From positions 1-43,215 of the forward strand of contig MENF01000121.1 in the NCBI GenBank assembly GCA_001769035.1: a stretch of DNA of 43,215 bases, written 5' to 3'. Made by a program: the position numbers and the translations under genes. Origin of the DNA: Bacteroidetes bacterium GWA2_32_17. GTDB taxonomy: Bacteria; Bacteroidota; Bacteroidia; Bacteroidales; GWA2-32-17. The notes under the pieces were generated by a model. The model was not told the DNA's origin, did no database searches, and saw only the letters and a program-made list of their open reading frames with translations. Positions 8,963 through 15,832 of this stretch are shown one piece after another (the stretch's first letter is position 1; every line of letters begins with the position of its first letter).

Positions 8963-9793
8963 CTATTTTAATGAAATATAACCAACCTCGGAAACAACCT
9001 TTTGTCCATCGGTCGATAAAATAAAATCGATTAATGACTTCACTTTTGCGGCATCTTTTGTTAAGTAATAGTAGTATAAAGGACGAACAACCGGATAAAG
9101 TTTTGTTTTAGCGTTTGCAACCGTTGGTTCAATAAAAGTTTTGCCTTTATCGTAAGATATTTTTAATGGTTTTACATTTTTTTCGATGTAAGCAAATCCT
9201 ACATATCCAATTGCTCCTTTTGTTTGACTAACTGATTGAACAACCGCTCCAGTTGCGGGCATCATTAAAATTGCCGTACCATAATTTTTGTTGTTTAAAA
9301 CATGTTCTTTAAAAAACTCAAATGTGCCTGAGCTCGATTCGCGTGAATAAGCAACAATTTTTTCATCATTACCACCAACTTCTTTCCAATTTGTTATTTT
9401 TCCTGTAAAAATTCCCTCAAGCTGTTCGCGGGTTAGTTGGCTGATTTTATTTGCAGGGTTTACAATAACCGAAAGTGCATCGTTAGCAATTACAACTTCT
9501 TTGTATGCTTTTCCGGCATCTTGTAATTTCATTTTTTCGCTCATTTTTATTTTTCTTGAAGCCATTGCAATATCGGTAGAACCGTTTAGAAAAGCTGCAA
9601 TCCCAACCCCGCTGCCACCACCTGTTACAGTTATTTTTGCAGACTTGTTTTTTTTCATATAAGTTTCGGCTTCTTTTTGCGAAAGAGGTAAAACTGTGTC
9701 ACTTCCTTTAATTTTAAGGATTTGTGAAAATGTACTTATGCTTATTATTGATAATAAAAAAAGTACTGTTGTGATTTTAATTTTTGCTTTCAT
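8963..9793 (-). CDS. pstS: Periplasmic phosphate-binding protein PstS
   Basis: This 276-residue type-II binding protein has a signal peptide (residues 1-23, cut before QILKIKGSD) and no lipobox. The phosphate-binding loops are visible: 'GSDTVLPL' near residue 30, 'VTGGGSGVGIAAFLNGSTDI' near 56-75, and 'SRESSSGTFEFF' near 150. It delivers phosphate to PstCAB, whose genes follow. Upstream lies a run of TTAACA-like repeats spaced by 11 bp and a -7-like GAAATTTG, so induction by phosphate starvation is predicted. ATG 9793 gives a leader of about 17 nt. Confidence 0.95.
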   Translation of the reverse strand: MKAKIKITTVLFLLSIISISTFSQILKIKGSDTVLPLSQKEAETYMKKNKSAKITVTGGGSGVGIAAFLNGSTDIAMASRKIKMSEKMKLQDAGKAYKEVVIANDALSVIVNPANKISQLTREQLEGIFTGKITNWKEVGGNDEKIVAYSRESSSGTFEFFKEHVLNNKNYGTAILMMPATGAVVQSVSQTKGAIGYVGFAYIEKNVKPLKISYDKGKTFIEPTVANAKTKLYPVVRPLYYYYLTKDAAKVKSLIDFILSTDGQKVVSEVGYISLK

Positions 9794-9813
9794 TTTCTTT
9801 ATTTTTTATGTTA

Positions 9814-9891
9814 CAAATTTCGTTTTATAGTATTAACTGTATATTTCCTTAAACTTAAATAATGGTTAATCAATTGTTAAGTTAATGTTAA
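9814..9891 (-). promoter_or_regulatory. PHO-box array and promoter of pstS
   Basis: On the minus strand, TTAACA (9891-9886), TTAACA (9880-9875) and TTAACC (9869-9864) repeat every 11 bp. Weaker copies stay in register at 9853, 9842 and 9831. The -7-like box GAAATTTG is at 9821-9814, and the repeat at 9842 ends 20 bp upstream of it. The array overlaps the last codons of the porin gene. Confidence 0.7.
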
Positions 9892-11198
9892 AACTTGTAT
9901 TGAATTCTAAGGGTAAAAACATTGTCTTTTAAATCTTTTGTATATCCGGCAAGGTTTTTACTAGTTTCGTTTTTAACAAAATCGTAGTAAGCTGTAATTT
10001 TTACATTTGTATCCCAACGGTAAACCCAACCAATTCCAATGGTTGTGTATTTTAAATCGTTGTTATTTAATTTGCTTCCGCTTTTTCCAATTTCGTCGCC
10101 ACTAACGTTTGTGTTTGGGTCGTACCAATCGTATTTTAAAACAAATTGATGTTTTGTTTGCATAATGTTTTGTAAAAAGTAAAAATACGCACCATTAAAT
10201 TTTCTTATATAAGTATCGGTTGTTGGTGCATCAGATGGACTTGCTGAAGTTAACGAAGTTCCTGGTTGGGTTCCTTGAATAAATTCGCCACGTAAACTTG
10301 TTAATCCAAATGGAAAATCAATGTTTATTTGAGCATCGGCACCAATATATTCTCTTTTTGCAATTTTGCCTTTGTTTGTTGAGGTTGAATCAACGCTATA
10401 ACCTAAATTGCCATTTGTTAATGTTTCAAAACCATTATAAATGTATTTTGTTGGTTGACGATAGCCACCATTATAATATGATGCTCTTACGGCATAATTT
10501 ATTTTTTCGTTTTTAGTTGTTTTGTTAATTCCGATATTTCCAATAAAATCTTTTTTGTAATCGAAATCGCTTGCAGTGCCACCTGTTCCGTTAAATAATC
10601 CGCCTTCAATTTTCAAAAAATTCCATTTCGAAGTTTTTGGTGCCTGAATTGTGATTTTTGCACCTAAATCTCTTTCGCCCGGAAAAATTGTTTGAAATAA
10701 TCTTGTTCTTTCTGGTGTTTCTCTTGAGCTTGATGAATAAGATATTTCGAATCCAAAAGGACGATCGAAAACTCCAGTTGTTAAACTAACAGCTTTCATC
10801 CATGGTTCAGTAATTTTCATGTAAGCATCTTTTATTCCCATGCCTTTTTCGGTAATATCAAATTGTAAAACAAATAACGAAAGTCCATTATCGTATGCTG
10901 CTTTTAATCTGCCGCGACGAACCATAAATCGCTTATCTGAATTTATTGGAAAACTTCCCCCGGCAAAACTCGAAATTCCCATTGAATCGGCAGTTTGAAA
11001 CTGTGCTTGCACATAACCATAAATTTTTAATTTTTTAAGAAGAATAAAATCTGATTGCAGTTTTTGAACACTTGTTGTAAGTGTGTCAATTGGGTTTTGT
11101 TCAACCTCCTGCGATTTAACATTATAAATAAATAAAGCAAATAATGTAATTGCTAAGGTTGCTTTTATTAACGTTTTGTTCCACATTTTGTTTTTCAT
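9888..11198 (-). CDS. Phosphate-selective porin O/P family outer-membrane protein
   Basis: ATG 11198 gives 436 residues: a signal peptide (to about 27), a short coiled coil 'TTSVQKLQSDFILLKKLKI', then a long beta-barrel beginning 'GYVQAQFQTADS' and 'FMVRRGRLKAAYDN' and ending in an aromatic 'TLRIQYKF', as expected for an outer-membrane barrel. The motif set matches the porin_O_P family. I prefer this start to the in-frame TTG at 11225, because that TTG lies inside the -7 box. It is first in the pst gene order and has its own PHO array. It should let phosphate or phosphate esters through the outer membrane. A copy of its 5' end with promoter lies at 21555-21850. Confidence 0.9.
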   Translation of the reverse strand: MKNKMWNKTLIKATLAITLFALFIYNVKSQEVEQNPIDTLTTSVQKLQSDFILLKKLKIYGYVQAQFQTADSMGISSFAGGSFPINSDKRFMVRRGRLKAAYDNGLSLFVLQFDITEKGMGIKDAYMKITEPWMKAVSLTTGVFDRPFGFEISYSSSSRETPERTRLFQTIFPGERDLGAKITIQAPKTSKWNFLKIEGGLFNGTGGTASDFDYKKDFIGNIGINKTTKNEKINYAVRASYYNGGYRQPTKYIYNGFETLTNGNLGYSVDSTSTNKGKIAKREYIGADAQINIDFPFGLTSLRGEFIQGTQPGTSLTSASPSDAPTTDTYIRKFNGAYFYFLQNIMQTKHQFVLKYDWYDPNTNVSGDEIGKSGSKLNNNDLKYTTIGIGWVYRWDTNVKITAYYDFVKNETSKNLAGYTKDLKDNVFTLRIQYKF

Positions 11199-11222
11199 AA
11201 AATTTATATTTGAATTTTGATA

Positions 11223-11289
11223 CAAATTAAATTAAACAGTGTTACCTGAATGTTAAGGATGTTTTAATTGAATATTAATAGTTTGTTAA
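11223..11289 (-). promoter_or_regulatory. Five-repeat PHO-box array and promoter of the porin
   Basis: Read on the plus strand, TGTTAA-like six-mers begin at 11240, 11251, 11262, 11273 and 11284, exactly every 11 bp (strongest at 11251 and 11284). The minus-strand -7-like box TTAATTTG lies at 11230-11223, and the repeat at 11251 is 20 bp from it. Predicted leader about 21 nt. Confidence 0.7.
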
Positions 11290-11490
11290 GTATTAATGTT
11301 ATTTTAATCAAAACATTGATTTATAAAAATGATAGTTTTACATTAAAATCAGTTATTATAAATATAAAAAAAAATAATTCAATTTAAAATTTATTGACTT
11401 TAAAAAAATAAATTAAGGGGAGAATATTATATATTAACAATATAATGAGTTTAATATTGCAAGAAACATTAATGTAACAATAATAATAAT

Positions 11491-11535
11491 GTAACATAAA
11501 TTTAACAGTACGTTTTATGAAAGTTGATAAATTTG
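11491..11535 (+). promoter_or_regulatory. PHO-box promoter of the small gene at 11539
   Basis: GTAACA (11491-11496) and TTAACA (11502-11507) are 11 bp apart, with weaker in-register sites at 11469 and 11480. After exactly 20 bp comes TAAATTTG (11528-11535), a consensus -7 box. No -33 TTTG is present, as expected of an activator-dependent promoter. Confidence 0.65.
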
Positions 11536-11538
11536 TAC

Positions 11539-11772
11539 ATGGAAAACTTAAATTTTACAATATTTGAGCAACTTCTAAAAATTGCCAAAAACCAGTTTGA
11601 AGTAAAAACCATTAGTGAAGTTGTTTTTATTAACGTACAAAACTTTTCATCGTTTATTGATGAAGGATTTATTGCTAGAAATTATAAAAACAATAAATTT
11701 GATGTTGTTCCGTTTGAAGAGGTGCTTGAAATAACAATAGACAATAAAAAATTCAAGTTTAAGGGAAATTAA
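11539..11772 (+). CDS. Small protein of an unrecognised family (GFIAR motif), predicted Pho-controlled
   Basis: This 77-residue protein starts at ATG 11539; an in-frame TTG at 11524 is part of the promoter region. It has no signal peptide, membrane helix or known domain. Visible pattern: 'LLKIAKNQFEVKT', 'VFIN.Q', 'GFIAR', 'FEEVLEITID' and a Phe/Lys-rich end 'KKFKFKGN'. It is clearly a paralogue of the protein at 15215-15496, which shares LKIA..QF..KT, FIN.Q, GFIAR, F.EV.EI and FK.N. It stands alone, divergent from the porin, with its own PHO-type promoter whose start site may coincide with the ATG (leaderless). I do not recognise its function. Confidence 0.75.
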   Translation: MENLNFTIFEQLLKIAKNQFEVKTISEVVFINVQNFSSFIDEGFIARNYKNNKFDVVPFEEVLEITIDNKKFKFKGN

Positions 11773-11880
11773 ATATGCCTAAATATTCAAATAACGTTAT
11801 TGTGAGAGATGTATTTGAATTAAGCAAATAGCGAATAGATTTCAACAACACTTTAAAAATTAAATTATAATTTGAGTGAG

Positions 11881-11905
11881 CTCAAAAAAAGCTTCGTTTT
11901 TTGAG
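11881..11905. terminator. Hairpin CTCAAAAAA / TTTTTTGAG
   Basis: A 9-bp perfect stem with a 7-base loop, about 108 bp after the small gene at 11539-11772. It could act as a terminator in either direction. The rest of 11773-12038 shows no gene. Confidence 0.35.
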
Positions 11906-12038
11906 ACGTTATCATTCGACTCCATGTTTGGGACAGGTTTAGCATGACGTACTTCTATTTTTGGAGGCATCTTTAATTGTGTTATTTGTTACAAAAAACA
12001 GAATTGTTCCTTTTTCAATTGTGAAATATTTTTCTCAA

Positions 12039-12281
12039 TCACTCCTTTTTTTTTATTGTTTTCGGCGTTGTTTTAAGAGCAGATTTTACGGGTTCCTTTT
12101 TCAATAGTTTTTTTTCTTTCAGTGATTGTGCTATAGCTTTTGCAATTATTTTACTCGCTTCCCTAACTGCTTTGTGAATCTTTTTTGTTTCCGTTGTGGA
12201 GTTTGATTTCAAAAAAGCATCAATGAGCACAATTAGCTTATGTTTCAATGTTTTTTTTACCATTTTTTTTTGAGGTTCCAT
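12039..12281 (-). CDS. Small Lys-rich basic protein, unknown
   Basis: An 80-residue protein from ATG 12281. About a third of residues are Lys, mostly at both ends (KKMVKKTLKHK..., LKEKKLLKKE, TIKKKE). The centre is a helical stretch with 'TTETKKIHKAVREASKIIAK'. It lacks a signal peptide and membrane segment. The composition recalls small histone-H1-like or nucleoid-associated proteins, but I do not recognise the family. It lies 25 bp after marC, as probable last gene of the regulator unit. Confidence 0.6.
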   Translation of the reverse strand: MEPQKKMVKKTLKHKLIVLIDAFLKSNSTTETKKIHKAVREASKIIAKAIAQSLKEKKLLKKEPVKSALKTTPKTIKKKE

Positions 12282-12306
12282 TTTATTAAAGATTAATGAT
12301 TTTATG

Positions 12307-12924
12307 TTATTTTGACAATGAAATTATAGTTGATAATATATATTCAATACCTATTGCAATTAAAACAAAACCTATAATTCTGGATAAGGCGTTAATACCA
12401 GAATCACCTAATATTTTAACAATGAAGTTAGAACTTTTTAGTAAAATAAAAATCAAGATTGAAATAGTAAGAATAGAAAGAAATAAAATTATTTTATCGT
12501 TTAACTCAACATAAACTTGATTATAAGTAATTAGTAATGAAATTGTTCCTGGTCCTGCTAACATAGGCATGGCTAATGGTGTTAATGAAATTTCAGAACG
12601 TGAAAAGGCGTCTTCTTTAACTTTTTTCTTCATGCCTTTATGTTTTGAAAAAGAACCGGTTAACAATGCAAACCCAGAAGATGCAATAATTAATCCCCCT
12701 GCAATTTTTAGAGATGGCAAGCTAATTCCAAAAAAAACAAGCAGATATTTTCCTAAAAAAAAGGAAATAATTAAGATGATAAAAACACTGAAAGTTGTCT
12801 TAATAGTAATATTAGCCTTTTCTTTATTTGTTTTATCCTTTGTTAAGCTAACAAAAAGAGGAATTGTACCTAATGGGTTAATTATAGAAAATAAAGACGT
12901 GAGGCTTATTAAAAATAAATCCAT
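12307..12924 (-). CDS. MarC family integral membrane protein
   Basis: At 205 residues with about six membrane helices, it has the usual MarC/UPF0056 size. Typical elements are the N-terminal 'SLFSIINPLGTIPLFVSLT', the mid-protein 'ISLTPLAMPMLAGPGTISLL' and the C-terminal 'RIIGFVLIAIGIEYI'. The biochemical role of MarC proteins is unsettled, and they are loosely described as possible amino-acid exporters. It lies 52 bp after the second phoU-like gene in what looks like the phoB operon. Confidence 0.9.
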   Translation of the reverse strand: MDLFLISLTSLFSIINPLGTIPLFVSLTKDKTNKEKANITIKTTFSVFIILIISFFLGKYLLVFFGISLPSLKIAGGLIIASSGFALLTGSFSKHKGMKKKVKEDAFSRSEISLTPLAMPMLAGPGTISLLITYNQVYVELNDKIILFLSILTISILIFILLKSSNFIVKILGDSGINALSRIIGFVLIAIGIEYILSTIISLSK

Positions 12925-12976
12925 GTTTTTACTAATTGTTATAAAATTTTCTCATTTTGGGAATTATTAAGATTTC

Positions 12977-13618
12977 TTATTTTTTTAAATCAAGAAAGAA
13001 ATTCATTTCTTCTGCAATATTCTGAATATTATCGAAAGCGATATCTAATGTTCTGATAATATTGATAGTACTTATTGTTAAATTAACATTATCTTGAATG
13101 TTTTTTGTGTAACTAGCTGCTTTTTGGCTGGCATCGGAATTAATTTTTTTAAAAGTTTCTTTTTTACCAAAAACTGTGATGAGTAATTCTTTATTTTCAT
13201 TTTCGAAGGAATCAAGAGTATCAATTAATAAATTAACGCAAATCTCAAACATCTCAAATACTTTGCATGATTTTAATAGTTTTTCGGAAAATGGCAATTC
13301 CTGTTCTTCAATTAATTTTGAAATACTATAGGCATAATCACCAATTTTTTCTAAGTTGTTATTTAATTTAAGAACGACTAAAACAAATTTAAGGTCAGCA
13401 TTAATAGGATTGTGTTGTGCAATTATACTTTCACATTCTTTATCAATTTTCAATTCTAAAGTGTTTAACATTTTTTCGTTAACCTGAATATTATAAGTAA
13501 TACTTTTATCAAAATTTTTTAAAGCAATTTGAGATTTACTAATCTGGTTTATTACAATATTCCACATTTCAACAATGTTTGTCTTTAATTCCTGAATTTC
13601 TGTTTCTAAATGTGTCAT
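12977..13618 (-). CDS. Diverged PhoU-like protein, second copy
   Basis: At 213 residues it aligns along its full length with the PhoU at 5026-5694, starting with the same 'MTHLETEIQ.LK.NIVEMWN'. The first metal-motif region is kept ('LEKIGDYAYSI'), but the second reads 'LDIAFDNIQNIAEE' where the other copy has 'LERVGDHIQNIAEE', so one metal site is probably weakened. It sits 13 bp after the lone winged-helix gene and before marC, which suggests a partner for these split regulators rather than for the transporter itself; that is inference. Confidence 0.88.
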   Translation of the reverse strand: MTHLETEIQELKTNIVEMWNIVINQISKSQIALKNFDKSITYNIQVNEKMLNTLELKIDKECESIIAQHNPINADLKFVLVVLKLNNNLEKIGDYAYSISKLIEEQELPFSEKLLKSCKVFEMFEICVNLLIDTLDSFENENKELLITVFGKKETFKKINSDASQKAASYTKNIQDNVNLTISTINIIRTLDIAFDNIQNIAEEMNFFLDLKK

Positions 13619-13631
13619 GATGATATTATTA

Positions 13632-13919
13632 TTATTTTATTGAAACATTTTCAATTGTAATTTTATAACCAACACCTCTTATCATTTTTATAGAATTTAA
13701 TCCTAACTTTTTTCGAAGTAATAAAATGTGAACATCAACTGTTCTTACTTTAGAATTTGAGTTTTCCCCCCATATTATATTATAAATTTGTTTTCTAGAG
13801 AAGACTTTCCCTGGAGAAATAGACAACAAATGAAGCAACTCAAATTCTTTTAGTGGTAATTCTAATCTAACTCCGTCTTTTAATACAATGTATTTTTCAG
13901 TATCAATTTCAATACTCAT
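13632..13919 (-). CDS. Stand-alone PhoB-type winged-helix DNA-binding protein (second)
   Basis: ATG 13919 gives 95 residues; a TTG two codons upstream is a less likely start. It contains only the effector domain: 'LPLKEFELLHLL', 'GKVFSRKQIYNIIWG', 'VRTVDVHILLLRKKLG' and the wing 'IRGVGYKIT'. The gene just upstream encodes only a receiver domain and ends 20 bp before this start in a different frame, so together they look like one response regulator split into two proteins. All helix and wing landmarks are present, so this is not visibly decayed. Confidence 0.88.
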   Translation of the reverse strand: MSIEIDTEKYIVLKDGVRLELPLKEFELLHLLSISPGKVFSRKQIYNIIWGENSNSKVRTVDVHILLLRKKLGLNSIKMIRGVGYKITIENVSIK

Positions 13920-13939
13920 TTTCAAGCTATTATTAATTT

Positions 13940-14314
13940 TTACAACTTTTCATTAATAGTTTCAGCTACAGTCCCTAATAATAATTTTAAAGAAACCGGC
14001 TTGTTTATATATTGTGCTCCACCAGCATAGTGAGCAGAAATAGCTAAATATTCGTCACCATCAGCTGTCAGAAAAACAACCGGAATGTTTTTTAGTATTT
14101 CGTTTTTTTTCATTTTTCTGCACATTTCAATTCCATTAACATCGGGCATTCGTATATCGGCAATTATAACATCAGGAATAAACAGTATTGCCTTTTCAAT
14201 CCCCTCTTTTGCATTAGAAGCAGTGTAAACTTCATAATCATACTTTTTGAAATTATAGGATACAAATTCAAGTATGTCATTTTCGTCGTCTATTATTAAT
14301 AGTTTTTTTTGCAT
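13940..14314 (-). CDS. Receiver-only response regulator (CheY-like)
   Basis: This 124-residue protein is a complete receiver domain and nothing more. The acidic pair is D9/D10, the phospho-acceptor D53 (in IIADIRMPD), the switch Thr T83 (FLTAD) and the Lys K105 (NKP). All are intact, so it should be phosphorylatable. It lies between the full PhoB-like gene (56 bp upstream) and a lone DNA-binding domain (20 bp downstream). It may be the detached input half of that downstream protein, or a phosphate sink; both ideas are inference. No kinase gene is nearby. Confidence 0.9.
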   Translation of the reverse strand: MQKKLLIIDDENDILEFVSYNFKKYDYEVYTASNAKEGIEKAILFIPDVIIADIRMPDVNGIEMCRKMKKNEILKNIPVVFLTADGDEYLAISAHYAGGAQYINKPVSLKLLLGTVAETINEKL

Positions 14315-14370
14315 TAATAAATTGTTGATTTTTAATGTATTTAATTTGCATAATGTTAATTTAATTAGAA

Positions 14371-15075
14371 TTAAGAATCCATAAATTTATATCCAACGCC
14401 TTTTTGAGTTCTTATAAAGTCTTCTCCTAATTTTTCTCTAAGTTTTCTAATATGAACGTCAATAGTTCTTTCGCCTGAAGAATTATTATCACCCCAAATT
14501 TTATTAAATATTTCGTCGCGGGTAAATACTTTATCTGGTTTTGATGCTAACATTGCCAACAATTCGAATTCTTTACGAGGAAGATTTACTTCTTTATTGT
14601 TAACAATTACCACATATTTTTCACGGTTAATTAATAATTTACCACGTAATAAAACATTTGCTTCTTGTTTTATAATCATTGATGCTGTGTTTTTTCTTGA
14701 CAACATTGATTTTAATTTTGCAATCAGCACTCTTGGACTAACAGGTTTTTTTAAATAATCATCGCCACCTGCTTCAAATCCGGCAATTTGTGAATAGTCT
14801 TCACTGCGAGCTGTTAAAAACAAAATTAGTGTAGAGCTAAGCTTTGGTTCTTTACGCATTTCAATACAAGTCATTATACCATCCATTTCAGGCATCATAA
14901 TATCTAATAAAATGATGCTTGGTAATTTTTCTTTTGCCAGCTTTAAACCTTCTACACCATTTCTTGCTGAGTATACAGTGAAGTCAGCTTTCACTAAATT
15001 ATAGGCAAGAAATTCGTGAATACTTTCTTCGTCATCCACTATTAAAACAGAGTTTTGTGTCTCTTTCAGATTCAT
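14371..15075 (-). CDS. Response regulator of the OmpR/PhoB family, full length (PhoB-like)
   Basis: This 234-residue protein has a receiver (residues 8-125; D14/D15, phospho-acceptor D58 in ILLDIMMPE, T88, K110) and a winged helix (about 145-232) with 'LPRKEFELLAMLASKPDKVF', 'ERTIDVHIRKLREKLG' and 'TQKGVGYKF'. Its position at the head of the regulator genes next to pst, together with the surrounding PHO-type repeats, makes PhoB the likely identity. The usual partner kinase PhoR is not next to it or elsewhere in the window. Upstream spacing repeats are weak, so I do not claim autoregulation. Confidence 0.9.
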   Translation of the reverse strand: MNLKETQNSVLIVDDEESIHEFLAYNLVKADFTVYSARNGVEGLKLAKEKLPSIILLDIMMPEMDGIMTCIEMRKEPKLSSTLILFLTARSEDYSQIAGFEAGGDDYLKKPVSPRVLIAKLKSMLSRKNTASMIIKQEANVLLRGKLLINREKYVVIVNNKEVNLPRKEFELLAMLASKPDKVFTRDEIFNKIWGDNNSSGERTIDVHIRKLREKLGEDFIRTQKGVGYKFMDS

Positions 15076-15214
15076 ATTAAAAAACTGTTAGTGAAATGTA
15101 AAAATATTTCATTTATATTAGCTGATTATTAAGGATATATTATCTTATTGTTATTAATAATTATAACAAGTTACACAATACCACTTATTGTATGTCTTTA
15201 TAAGAATTGCAAAC

Positions 15215-15496
15215 TTAATCTGTGTATTCTAAGTGAGATTTTTTATTGTTTGGACAATCATTACTTTTAAAAAAGAAATTTTTACCATCTACTACAATTT
15301 CTTGTACCTCATAAAATTGAATAATGTTAATCTGTCCACTTTCTTCATGTCTTGCAATAAATCCTACGTCGTTATAATTAAATGTATTATAATCTTGTGG
15401 GTTAATAAAGTAAATTCCCTTTTTTGTTTTTGTAATAAATTGAAATTGTGCTATTTTTAGTTTTCTTTTAAATTTGGGTAAATCTAGTTTTTTCAT
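15215..15496 (-). CDS. Small protein of the same unrecognised GFIAR family as 11539-11772
   Basis: I choose ATG 15496 (93 residues, MKKLDLPKF...) over ATG 15517, because it aligns with the start of the paralogue at 11539. Shared pattern: 'LKIAQFQFITKT', 'FIN.Q', 'GFIAR', 'F.EV.EIVVD', 'FFFKSN'. It carries about 15 extra C-terminal residues (DCPNNKKSHLEYTD). No signal peptide, helix or known domain is apparent. It lies about 140 bp upstream of the PhoB-like gene on the same strand. Finding two copies only beside the phosphate locus suggests a linked role, not yet known. Confidence 0.7.
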   Translation of the reverse strand: MKKLDLPKFKRKLKIAQFQFITKTKKGIYFINPQDYNTFNYNDVGFIARHEESGQINIIQFYEVQEIVVDGKNFFFKSNDCPNNKKSHLEYTD

Positions 15497-15610
15497 TATT
15501 AAAGTTACCAATATCATTTTGTAAATAAGTTAAACTAATATTATCAAATGGTTATGTTTTTAATTATAAAACAATATCGAAATTTTTTATAATGTACAGT
15601 TTATTTACTT

Positions 15611-15796
15611 GTAACTACTCAGCCGGTTCAAAGAGTTCATAAACAAATATTTGCCACAGATTACGCAGACGTCACAGATTAAAATAAAATCTTTTTTAAT
15701 CAATTTTCGCCAATAAACCACCTTTGGTGGTTTTAAATCTGCGTAAATTTGTGCAATCTGTGGCAAAAATTCCATATTTAGTGGCTGAGTAGTTAC
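15611..15796. mobile_element. MITE-like element with GTAACTACTCAGCC ends (186 bp)
   Basis: A perfect 14-bp terminal inverted repeat, GTAACTACTCAGCC, spans 15611-15624 and 15783-15796. The interior is itself a large imperfect palindrome (TTGCCACAGATT...AATCTGTGGCAA). It has no transposase. A 73-codon open frame across it is an accident of the repeat. Confidence 0.65.
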
Positions 15797-15832
15797 ATTT
15801 ACTTTAAGAAAAAAATGTAAATTCACAACAAA

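Noticed and set aside
13919-13942. Programmed frameshift joining the receiver-only and winged-helix-only genes
   Set aside because: The receiver has an in-frame stop well before the second start, the second gene has its own ATG, and I see no slippery sequence at the junction.
15076-15214. Possible PHO array upstream of the PhoB-like gene (TATTAA, TATTAT, TGTTAT at 15127, 15138, 15149)
   Set aside because: The phase is right, but the sites are weak in A+T-rich DNA and no TAnnTTTG-like box lies 20 bp downstream, so autoregulation is not supported.
15497-15560. Possible PHO array upstream of the small gene at 15215-15496 (sites at 15528, 15539, 15550)
   Set aside because: In register but weak, and again no -7 box at the expected place.
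15605-15826. 73-codon minus-strand open frame
   Set aside because: It lies across the MITE-like element with GTAACTACTCAGCC ends and reads through its palindromic interior. No start context or protein-like composition.
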